Positions 8,795-15,589 of a DNA stretch of 64,000 nt are shown piece by piece. A model generated the notes under the pieces. The model had not been told where the DNA came from. It saw only the letters and a program-made list of their open reading frames with translations, and searched no databases. How positions within the stretch are numbered: the first letter of the stretch is position 1; each line of letters starts with the position of its first letter. A program made the translations under genes and the position numbers. Origin of the DNA: Flavobacteriales bacterium. GTDB taxonomy: Bacteria; Bacteroidota; Bacteroidia; Flavobacteriales_F; PHOS-HE28. The stretch spans positions 3,658,001-3,722,000 of the forward strand of contig CP064979.1 of the NCBI GenBank assembly GCA_016699575.1. The letters run 5' to 3'.

Positions 8795-10513
8795 ATGGCC
8801 AAGAAGAAGTCCGCACCCCGCAAGAGCGTAAAGCTGTCTGCCCGCAAGCCGACCAGGAAAGTTGCCGCAAAGCGTAAGACCACCGCAACGAAGAAGGTTG
8901 CCAAGGATCCGGTCCGCAAGGCTGCTACCAAGCCTGTTGTGAAGGCTGCAAAGAAGAATGCCCGGAAGAAGGCGCCCGCTACCCTTCGACAGGCTCAGGG
9001 TGACAGAAGGCCGAAGTCAGCGAACTTGTTGAAAGGCACCAGCGACATCCGCCGCTTCTTCCACCGGAACGAGACGCCGATCTACTTCATCAGCGCCACC
9101 AACTTCAACCTGCTGGGTGCCGACGAGTGGATCAAGGGCTTCAAGTTCATCACCTACATCGATTGCTTCGATGGGCTGCACCCCAACCTGATGAGCCCGA
9201 AGACCGAGGAACCGCACGAGGAATTCCAGAGCATCGAGGACATCAACAACTACCTGCTCACCCACAGCGAGGTGCGCGACTACATAGAGCAACGCAAGCC
9301 TTCGACGGGCTCAAGCCGGCAGTACCCGAACGGGAAGGCGCTCTTCCTGATGTTCGATGAGAAGACGGAGGCACTGGCGAAGAAGGCCGGACTCGAGGTG
9401 ATCTTCCCGCCCGCCAAACTGCGGAGCTGGCTGGACAACAAGGTGAACACGAACCGCGTGGCTGAGAAGGCCGGTGTGCCGTGTGTGCCCAACGTGCTGA
9501 GCCCAGTGCGCCATTACGAACACCTGCTCGCAGTCGCGCAGAAAAGCAGGCTCGGCACCGACCTTGTAGTGCAAACGCCCTACGGCGACAGCGGCCACAC
9601 CACGTTCTTCATCAAGACCAAAGCGGACTACGACAAGTACGCGAAGGAGATCGAAGCGGAGAAAGAGTGCAAGATCATGAAGCGCATCAACTGTCGCGGT
9701 GCGGCCATGGAAGCATGCGTCACACGGCACGGCACCATCGTAGCGCCGCTGATGACGGAGCTCGTCGGCTTCAAGGAACTCACACCCTACAAGGGCGGCT
9801 GGTGCGGCAACGAGATCTTCGCCACCACCTTCACGGACAAGATCCGCGCGAAGGCGCGCCGCTACGCGAAGAAGTTCGGCGACCAGCTGCTGAAGGAAGG
9901 CTACAAGGGCTACTTCGAACTGGACTACCTCATCGATCAGGACAACGGTGAGATCTATCTCGGCGAACTGAACCCACGCGTGACCGGTGCCAGCTCCATC
10001 ACCAACCATGCGGTCTTCGCGCTGAGCGACATGCCGCTGCACCTCTTCCACACGCTCGAATGGATGAACGTCCCGTACGAGTTGAACGTGAACGTGCTGA
10101 ACCGACGGTGGGCGAAAGAGGAGAACATCGATACGTGGGGCCAGATGGTGATCAAGCACACACAGGACGACATCCGTCGAGTGACCGAAGCCCCGCGTAG
10201 CGGCATCTGGCGGATGCGTTACGATGGCAGCATCTACTTCTGGCGCATGGACACGCACCGCCGCTATGTGGAGAAGGACAACGAGGCCTTTTTCCTCCGC
10301 ATCACGCGCGTAGGCGATTGGCTCTACGAAGGCGCCGACATCGGCATCCTGGTGATGCGCGGCCGCATGATGACCGACGACTTCCAGCTCACCGAGCGCA
10401 GCAAGAAGTGGCTCGCGGCGATCCGCGCGGAGTACAAGAGCGTGGTACCCGGCTCACAGGGCAGCAACGGCCATGAGCACATGCTGGAGATAGGGGGTTT
10501 CAAAATGATGTAA
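8795..10513 (+). CDS. ATP-grasp ligase with histone-H1-like tail
   Basis: A 572-residue protein. Residues 1-60 are an extreme Lys/Ala/Arg-rich tail (AKKKSAPRKSVKLSARK, KRKTTATKK) like bacterial H1-type proteins. It is followed by TLRQAQGD, which is the translation of an interspersed repeat. The body is a biotin-carboxylase-like ATP-grasp module: VVQTPYGDSGHTTFF (phosphate loop), a lysine in CKIMKRINCRGAAME, and metal ligands in YFELDYLID and LGELNPRVTGASS. ATP-grasp enzymes join a carboxylate to an amine or thiol via an acyl-phosphate. The substrate here is unknown. It is coupled to the next gene by a 1-bp stop/start overlap. The context of decarboxylase, Ntn hydrolase and aldehyde dehydrogenase suggests amide formation on an amine. 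Confidence 0.8.
   Translation: MAKKKSAPRKSVKLSARKPTRKVAAKRKTTATKKVAKDPVRKAATKPVVKAAKKNARKKAPATLRQAQGDRRPKSANLLKGTSDIRRFFHRNETPIYFISATNFNLLGADEWIKGFKFITYIDCFDGLHPNLMSPKTEEPHEEFQSIEDINNYLLTHSEVRDYIEQRKPSTGSSRQYPNGKALFLMFDEKTEALAKKAGLEVIFPPAKLRSWLDNKVNTNRVAEKAGVPCVPNVLSPVRHYEHLLAVAQKSRLGTDLVVQTPYGDSGHTTFFIKTKADYDKYAKEIEAEKECKIMKRINCRGAAMEACVTRHGTIVAPLMTELVGFKELTPYKGGWCGNEIFATTFTDKIRAKARRYAKKFGDQLLKEGYKGYFELDYLIDQDNGEIYLGELNPRVTGASSITNHAVFALSDMPLHLFHTLEWMNVPYELNVNVLNRRWAKEENIDTWGQMVIKHTQDDIRRVTEAPRSGIWRMRYDGSIYFWRMDTHRRYVEKDNEAFFLRITRVGDWLYEGADIGILVMRGRMMTDDFQLTERSKKWLAAIRAEYKSVVPGSQGSNGHEHMLEIGGFKMM
8982..9005. repeat. Interspersed repeat copy inside the ATP-grasp gene
   Basis: CCTTCGACAGGCTCAGG and flanking bases form the familiar dispersed bacterial repeat. 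It is read in frame as LRQAQGD, between the basic tail and the catalytic part. Confidence 0.75.
9299..9317. repeat. Second interspersed repeat copy in the same gene
   Basis: CCTTCGACGGGCTCAAG is a variant of the same element. It is read in frame as PSTGSS between EQRK and RQYPNGK. It is shorter and more diverged than the copy at 8982. Confidence 0.55.
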
Positions 10514-11124
10514 TGGCGGGACGAGGTTCACGCCTTGCTTTGCCGTTTTGTGTCCTTGCCGCTATGGCGTACAATGGTTGCTACCTCTTAGGTGATGATG
10601 CGCATGAAGAAGTACGCCTTACGAAGGGGTTCTACATGAATTGGTTCATTGATCCGGTTGATCGGCACATCATCCTGAGTTCGGATGATCCAAGGAGTGG
10701 TGTCGTCGTGGTAGAGAGAACCGTGGTGGCCACTGGATTCGACAATGACTTCATAATCGCGATGCAGCACCGGTACCTTGCCGATACGATAAGCGCACGA
10801 CTGTTCCTTCGCGATTCCGTTTCCGGTGATTATGAACTCATGGATCCAGCAGATTCGGTTTATCTCTGGGAAGGCGATAGCCTCTATGAACGAAACGGAC
10901 GTTGGTACCACATCAGCAACGGATCGGCCATCCCGGATAGCCTTCGACCATACCGAAGCATATCTAACTACTTCGTGATAGACCTTCGGAAATTCAGGGA
11001 AGGTGATCGAGACGGTTACGAGGTTCATCAAGCCGTCGGAGAATCGGCATTCCATGCTCTCCGATCGACACTTGCAGTGCCTGAACACCTCCATTTTACC
11101 GTCATGGACTCAACCTTGCGCTGA
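10513..11124 (+). CDS. Hypothetical lipoprotein-like protein
   Basis: A 203-residue protein I do not recognise. The N-terminus is hydrophobic (LALPFCVLAAMAYNGC) and ends in a possible lipobox Cys, so export as a lipoprotein is plausible. The rest is polar with many Asp, Arg and Tyr residues (GFYMNWFIDPVDRHIIL, VYLWEGDSLYERNGRWYHI) and resembles small beta-rich Bacteroidota proteins. The start overlaps the ATP-grasp stop by 1 bp and the stop is 1 bp before the next start, so it is translated within that operon. Its codon choice is clearly AT-richer than its neighbours, which hints at a later arrival. Confidence 0.6.
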   Translation: MAGRGSRLALPFCVLAAMAYNGCYLLGDDAHEEVRLTKGFYMNWFIDPVDRHIILSSDDPRSGVVVVERTVVATGFDNDFIIAMQHRYLADTISARLFLRDSVSGDYELMDPADSVYLWEGDSLYERNGRWYHISNGSAIPDSLRPYRSISNYFVIDLRKFREGDRDGYEVHQAVGESAFHALRSTLAVPEHLHFTVMDSTLR

Positions 11125-11125
11125 G

Positions 11126-12118
11126 ATGTACGTGCATTTGAAGCTTGTGAAGGAGCCCTGGCCCAGCGACCGCTGGCAGACATTTTTCGACCGTGCTTGG
11201 CCGCTGTTCAGGATCTGGTACGAGAGCGAGGGCTTGGAGAAGCGCCCCGACCTCGTGACCTGTCGCAGCCTATTGGAGCTGCACATGCCGGAGTTGATCC
11301 CGGTCTACAACAGCCTGTGCCGCATCGCCAAACACGATGATGTGGCCTGCCGTTTCCTCAGCATGTGGTGTCCACCGCCGTACATGGCCGGCTGCTCCCA
11401 GGTGGCCTGGACGAAGGGCGCACCCACGCTCATCCGCAACTACGACTTCGACCCGCGCTACTTCGATGGGCGTATGCGCTTCACGGAATATGTGAAGCCC
11501 GTGATCGGCATCCAGGACAGTGGCTGGGGTTTGCTTGACGGTATGAATGCCGATGGCCTTGCCGTTGCGCTCGCCTTCGGGGGTAGGAAGGTGAGCGGCA
11601 CCGGCTTCGGAATACCCCTACTGATCCGCTACGTACTGGAAACGTGCAGCACAACCGATGAGGCTTGCGAAACGCTCTCGCGCGTGCCTGTTCACATGGG
11701 CTACAACGTCACGGTGGTGGACAAGACCGGCAAGTACGCCACGGTGTACCTGAACCCGGATCGTCCGCCGCAAGTGGTGTATCAAGCAGTGGCGTGCAAC
11801 CACCAACATCAAGTGGAGTGGGATGAGTACGCCGCATTCACGCACACCATCGAGCGCAAGCACTTCCTCGAGCACAGCATCGCCAGTCCGAAGCAGACAC
11901 GCGCGGCGCTCATCAAGCAGTTCCTCAAACCGCCCCTATACAGCCAGCAGTACATGCGCGGCTTCGGCACGCTGTACACCGCTGCCTATGATGTGGCCAA
12001 GGGACGCGTGCAGATCATCTGGCCGGACAAGCAGGTGGAGGCGAGTTTTTCGCGATTCGAGGAACAGGAGGTGCAGGTGGTGCTGCTAAGGCCGGTGGGG
12101 AGGTACTTGGCGAAGTAG
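11126..12118 (+). CDS. C45-type Ntn hydrolase / acyltransferase
   Basis: A 330-residue protein of the peptidase C45 (acyl-CoA:6-APA acyltransferase-like) group. The diagnostic site is AGCSQVAW, where cleavage before Cys90 would expose the N-terminal nucleophile, followed by the typical RNYDF pattern about 15 residues on. Further family signatures are GLLDGMNADGLAVALAFGG and the HxxHQVEWDEYAAFTHTIER region. Family members cleave or form amide bonds of small acylated compounds. No signal peptide is evident, so it is probably cytoplasmic. The ATG at 11126 follows the preceding stop by 1 bp; upstream in-frame starts would overlap the lipoprotein gene. Placement next to an ATP-grasp ligase suggests opposing or sequential steps on one amide. 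Confidence 0.8.
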   Translation: MYVHLKLVKEPWPSDRWQTFFDRAWPLFRIWYESEGLEKRPDLVTCRSLLELHMPELIPVYNSLCRIAKHDDVACRFLSMWCPPPYMAGCSQVAWTKGAPTLIRNYDFDPRYFDGRMRFTEYVKPVIGIQDSGWGLLDGMNADGLAVALAFGGRKVSGTGFGIPLLIRYVLETCSTTDEACETLSRVPVHMGYNVTVVDKTGKYATVYLNPDRPPQVVYQAVACNHQHQVEWDEYAAFTHTIERKHFLEHSIASPKQTRAALIKQFLKPPLYSQQYMRGFGTLYTAAYDVAKGRVQIIWPDKQVEASFSRFEEQEVQVVLLRPVGRYLAK

Positions 12119-12160
12119 GCCTGCGGCAAAGTGCACGAGGACCCAAGGGACAGGTGGCAT

Positions 12161-12188
12161 TCTTCGCGCTCTTTGCGTCCTTTGCGGT
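12161..12188. repeat. Interspersed repeat abutting the aldehyde dehydrogenase start
   Basis: A 28-bp block with the cadence CTTCGCG/CTCTTTGCG/TCCTTTGCGGT matches a dispersed repeat family known to me from many bacterial genomes. It ends directly at the ATG of the aldehyde dehydrogenase. A shorter similar string lies just upstream of the copper ATPase start (49198-49212, opposite strand). Confidence 0.5.
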
Positions 12189-13640
12189 ATGAACTCCATG
12201 GCTGTTTCCTCCGGGCTCTTCACCCCCGCCAACCTCATTAATGGCTCCTGGTCCTTCGAAGGGGACGGCACCTTCAACACGGTCGTGGACAAGTACCACG
12301 GCACAGAACTGGCGCGTATCCCGCACGCCACGGAGGCGCAGATGGAAGAAGCGATCGCTGCTGCTTTCGCAAGCCGCGACGTGCTGCGGAAGATGAGCGC
12401 TGGCGAGCGCAGCGCGAAGCTCGAGGCCTTGGCCGCTCAGATCGCGAAGCACGAGGAGGAGATCGTGAAGCTGATGGTGCAAGATGCCGGCAAGCCCGTC
12501 GGCGCTGCACGGATCGAAGTGGCGCGCAGTATCACTACGGTGCGCACGGCGGCTGCTGAGGCCTTGCGTTTCGGTGGCGAGATCACGCCCATGGACTTCG
12601 GTGCGGGTGCTGGCAAGACCGCCTTCACGAAGCGCTTCCCCGTCGGCGTCATCGCCGCGATCACCCCGTTCAACTTCCCGCTGAACCTTGTGCTGCACAA
12701 AGTGGCACCGGCCATGGCGGTCGGTTGTCCGGTTGTGCTGAAGCCTTCTCCCCAAGCACCGCTGTGTTCACTTGTGCTCGGCAAGTTCATGGAGGAGATC
12801 GGCTGGCCGAAGGATGCCTTCCATGTGTTGATGTGCGGCGTGCCCGTGGCCGAGAAACTAGTGAAGGACGAACGCGTGGCGATGCTCAGCTTCACCGGCA
12901 GCGACAAGGTGGGGTGGCACCTGAAGAACATCTGCGGCAAGAAGAAGCTCGCACTCGAGTTGGGCGGCAACGCGGCCGTGATCGTTGACGAAGGCGTGGA
13001 CCTAACGGCCGTTGCCAAGACCGTGGCCATCGGCGCGAACGTGTATGCAGGGCAGACCTGCATAAGCACACAGCGCATCTATGCGGTGGCTTCGGTGTTC
13101 GCGCAATTCCGTGAACTACTGGTGAAGGAGTACGCCGCGTTGAAGGCAGGCGACCCGAACGATGCGGGCGTGACTGTCGGTCCCATCATCGACAAGGGGC
13201 ATTTCGAACGTATCGGTAGCTGGGTGGATGAAGCGTTGAAAGGCGGCGCGACTTTGCTCGCAGGGGGGAAGGCAGTGGATGCCGCGCGCAACATCTACGC
13301 GCCGACACTTCTCACCGGAACCAACGGCGCCATGAAGGTTAACTGTGCCGAGGTCTTCGGGCCTGTTGCGGTGCTGGAGGAAGTGGCCGACTTCAACGAG
13401 GCCATCGCGCAGGTGAACAATAGCACCTACGGTTTGCAGGCGGGCGTCTTTACGAACTCGTTGGCGCACATGAAGCAAGCGCACGATGAACTGGAAGTGG
13501 GCGGCATCATCATTGGCAATGTGCCCGGCTTCCGTATCGACAGCATGCCCTATGGTGGCATCAAGGACAGTGGCCTGGGCCGCGAGGGCGTGAAGTACGC
13601 CATGGAGGAGATGAGCGAGCCGCGGTTACTGGTCTATTGA
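12189..13640 (+). CDS. NAD(P)-dependent aldehyde dehydrogenase
   Basis: A 483-residue enzyme of the aldehyde dehydrogenase superfamily that oxidises an aldehyde to the acid. Visible signatures are the Rossmann-side ITPFNFPLNLVLHKVAPA and the cofactor loop SFTGSDKVGW. The general base is Glu257 in LELGGN, and the nucleophile is Cys291 in GQTCISTQRI. EVFGPV and PYGGIKDSGLGREG are near the end. Length is normal for the family. An alternative start lies three codons in (ATG at 12198). It lies 70 bp after the C45 gene. In a polyamine setting it could oxidise an aminoaldehyde, but the substrate is not determined by the sequence. Confidence 0.9.
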   Translation: MNSMAVSSGLFTPANLINGSWSFEGDGTFNTVVDKYHGTELARIPHATEAQMEEAIAAAFASRDVLRKMSAGERSAKLEALAAQIAKHEEEIVKLMVQDAGKPVGAARIEVARSITTVRTAAAEALRFGGEITPMDFGAGAGKTAFTKRFPVGVIAAITPFNFPLNLVLHKVAPAMAVGCPVVLKPSPQAPLCSLVLGKFMEEIGWPKDAFHVLMCGVPVAEKLVKDERVAMLSFTGSDKVGWHLKNICGKKKLALELGGNAAVIVDEGVDLTAVAKTVAIGANVYAGQTCISTQRIYAVASVFAQFRELLVKEYAALKAGDPNDAGVTVGPIIDKGHFERIGSWVDEALKGGATLLAGGKAVDAARNIYAPTLLTGTNGAMKVNCAEVFGPVAVLEEVADFNEAIAQVNNSTYGLQAGVFTNSLAHMKQAHDELEVGGIIIGNVPGFRIDSMPYGGIKDSGLGREGVKYAMEEMSEPRLLVY

Positions 13641-13660
13641 TGAGTCCCGACTGTTGAAAA

Positions 13661-13723
13661 TGCACCCCGTTTTCATGATGCATGGTGCTTGCGGGTGCAC
13701 ACCTTCGCGGTCATATGCACCCG
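13661..13723. repeat. Repeated TGCACCC/GGGTGCA motifs before the barrel gene
   Basis: TGCACCC occurs at 13661 and 13716, and its inverse GGGTGCA at 13693. CGGGTGCA and TGCACCCG form an 8-bp inverted repeat with a 16-nt spacer. This could be an operator or a hairpin, or chance in GC-rich DNA. Confidence 0.3.
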
Positions 13724-13726
13724 ATC

Positions 13727-14374
13727 ATGAAACGCCACCTTAGTGCCTTGGCCCTCGTTGCGCCGCTGGCCCTGCAGCTCAACGCCCAGTCGAACGAAGC
13801 GGGAACGTTCCACATTGGCTTGGGTTGGAGCCTGGGTATCCACTCAACCAATTACGAACAAGAGTACACGGTGGCCGGTGTGATCGTTCGTGATGAGGAC
13901 CAGGACGCGGCAATTACCCGCACGTTCCCCATCGATATCCAGATCGGCGTGGCCAAGCCGTTGAGCTTGGGGCTTTATGGCGAGTTCGGCCGCTACCTTG
14001 ATTCAAGCGACACGCGTTCCAATCGGATCCTCATTGTCGGTTTCGCACCGCGCGTGTACATCATCAACAAGGAGAAATTCAACTGGATGATCGGCCCGGA
14101 GATCGGCATCAGCGGGCTGCAGATCGAAGACGTGGAGTTCAACAACAAGAAGTTCACCGATAGCTACGCCGGGTTGCACGTCAGACTGGCCACCGGCATC
14201 TCGTTCTATTTCGTGAAGAACTTCGGCCTGCAGTTCCAGACGCGTTATGCATACCATAACATGCAGTGGCGCGATAGGGACCCGGAGAACACGGCGTTCG
14301 ACCAGCTCGACTACGAGGGCATCCTCACGACTTCCGGCATCCAGCTATCGCTTGGGGCCACGGTGAAATTCTGA
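13727..14374 (+). CDS. Outer-membrane beta-barrel protein
   Basis: A 215-residue exported protein. The ATG at 13727 yields the signal peptide MKRHLSALALVAPLALQLNAQ; an in-frame ATG four codons upstream is possible. The mature part alternates amphipathic strands (FHIGLGWSLGIHS, PLSLGLYGEFGRYL, RILIVGFAPRVYII, LATGISFYFVKNFGLQFQTRYAY) and ends in GIQLSLGATVKF, with a terminal aromatic typical of barrels. It fits the outer-membrane beta-barrel families with 8-10 strands. No specific role can be assigned. Its convergent neighbour (GNAT) ends 5 bp away. Confidence 0.75.
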   Translation: MKRHLSALALVAPLALQLNAQSNEAGTFHIGLGWSLGIHSTNYEQEYTVAGVIVRDEDQDAAITRTFPIDIQIGVAKPLSLGLYGEFGRYLDSSDTRSNRILIVGFAPRVYIINKEKFNWMIGPEIGISGLQIEDVEFNNKKFTDSYAGLHVRLATGISFYFVKNFGLQFQTRYAYHNMQWRDRDPENTAFDQLDYEGILTTSGIQLSLGATVKF

Positions 14375-14379
14375 GCACA

Positions 14380-15231
14380 TCAAAGCGTATCGAAATCGAT
14401 GGCCTGGAACCGCACTTGATCCGCGGGCAACGTACGACCTTGTCCCGTTAGATCCTTGAAGATCAGATTGAGCGGCGACGGGCGGAACCGCATGGGAATG
14501 TTGAAGTAGGGGCGGAGGAACCAGTTGGTGCGGCTGTCGAGGCCGATCCAAACGCGCAATGGGTTCCAGCCCGTGGCTTCGGGCAGTTCGCTGGTGAGCG
14601 TCCCGCCGTCGAGCGCGGCCAGGAAAAGGCGGGCGCCGAACTGCGTGCGGTCCGTAAGGACCAGATCCCGGCAGGTGGTCAGCGCGCTGTAGTATTTGTT
14701 CCGCGGATGGCCCAGGCGCCAGTCCACAGCCTTGGTGTGCCAGATGCGTTGGTACGCTACCGGATACTCGTTCTTGTTGGTGATGGGACCGACGCCAACC
14801 ATGGCCATCAACGGAGCAACCAGTTGGAAGCCGAGCTTCTTGGTGAAGCCGTGCGTGCTGTTGGCATTGGCAACGCCGATCACGAAACCGAAACCTTCAC
14901 GGGCCGCCGCTTCGTACGTCAAATTGGCCAGCTTGGTGAACAGGCCCTTTCCTTGGTGATCAGGATGGGTGGCCGTGTTCAGCGAAAGCAATCCGCGCTC
15001 TTCCTTGCCATGAACGCGAGCCACCAGTGGAATGGCCACGTAATGTGCTGCTAGCACTGCGCCGGCGAATGCATTGAAGCCAACGACATGTCCATCGGGG
15101 TTGTCGAGGTATTGCCACCGCACCACGGGTTCCGTGAAATGTGAGGCCTTCGGGAAAACGTTCCGCAGCAGCGCCGTCGCTTGCGCAATGCTCGCATCCT
15201 CGGTGCCGACGCGCTCGAAACGGTAGTCCAT
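14380..15231 (-). CDS. GNAT-family N-acetyltransferase
   Basis: A 283-residue protein. The acetyl-CoA binding segment reads NTATHPDHQGKGLFTKLANLTYEAA, followed by VIGVANANSTHGFTKKLGFQLV, both typical of GNAT folds. The C-terminal 120 residues are an additional domain of unknown role. The start is placed at the ATG of MDYRFERVG, because the longer open frame would run through the riboswitch on the other strand. The TACATTCG box ends 5 nt before this ATG, so the mRNA is probably leaderless. It is transcribed away from the cobalamin riboswitch. Confidence 0.8.
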   Translation of the reverse strand: MDYRFERVGTEDASIAQATALLRNVFPKASHFTEPVVRWQYLDNPDGHVVGFNAFAGAVLAAHYVAIPLVARVHGKEERGLLSLNTATHPDHQGKGLFTKLANLTYEAAAREGFGFVIGVANANSTHGFTKKLGFQLVAPLMAMVGVGPITNKNEYPVAYQRIWHTKAVDWRLGHPRNKYYSALTTCRDLVLTDRTQFGARLFLAALDGGTLTSELPEATGWNPLRVWIGLDSRTNWFLRPYFNIPMRFRPSPLNLIFKDLTGQGRTLPADQVRFQAIDFDTL

Positions 15232-15234
15232 GGT

Positions 15235-15274
15235 GGCGAATGTACCCGGGTGGCCTTGCGCGGGTACATTCGCC
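15235..15274. promoter_or_regulatory. 14-bp inverted repeat carrying divergent -7 boxes
   Basis: GGCGAATGTACCCG (15235-15248) and CGGGTACATTCGCC (15261-15274) are perfect inverse copies with a 12-nt spacer. Each arm carries TACATTCG, a Bacteroidota-type -7 box, pointing outward: left to the GNAT gene, right to the riboswitch. This looks like a compact divergent promoter, possibly also a binding site for a dimeric regulator. Confidence 0.55.
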
Positions 15275-15277
15275 CCG

Positions 15278-15470
15278 CGATCAGGTTCCAATGATGTGGA
15301 TGGGAAGGCGGTGACGCGTTCGCTGAAGCCTCGGAGGATGAAAAGGGAATCCGGTGCAAAGCCGGAGCTGTTCCCGCAGCTGTAAGCCCTGTGCGCACCG
15401 CAAGAGCCACTGTCCTTCATGGACGGGAAGGCGCGGTGGGCGGGAGGGGTGAGCCAGAAGACCTGCCGGA
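15278..15470 (+). promoter_or_regulatory. Cobalamin (B12) riboswitch
   Basis: The conserved cobalamin aptamer strings appear in order: CAGGT at 15282, AAAAGGGAATCCGGTGCAAA, GCCGGAGCTGTTCCCGCAGC (B12 box), TGTAAGCC, GCCACTG, GGGAAGGC, and GAGCCAGAAGACCTGCC. CAGGT pairs with ACCTG at 15461 to close the core. Between the aptamer and the start at 15590 are small hairpins (GCCGCT/AGCGGC at 15553-15571) but no clear U-tract, so control of translation is more likely than termination. High B12 would be expected to lower expression of the downstream propeller protein. Confidence 0.93.
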
Positions 15471-15589
15471 CCGCACGGAACAACGGCCCTCGGGACAAGG
15501 GCGGTGCCTAGGTACAGGCATCCTCGCGCCCCGGTGGTTTCACATCACCAACGCCGCTCGGTGAAAGCGGCAAACAAACCCCCCTCTCC

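Noticed and set aside
14380..15498. 372-codon version of the GNAT gene
   Set aside because: The extra N-terminus is the reverse complement of the cobalamin riboswitch.
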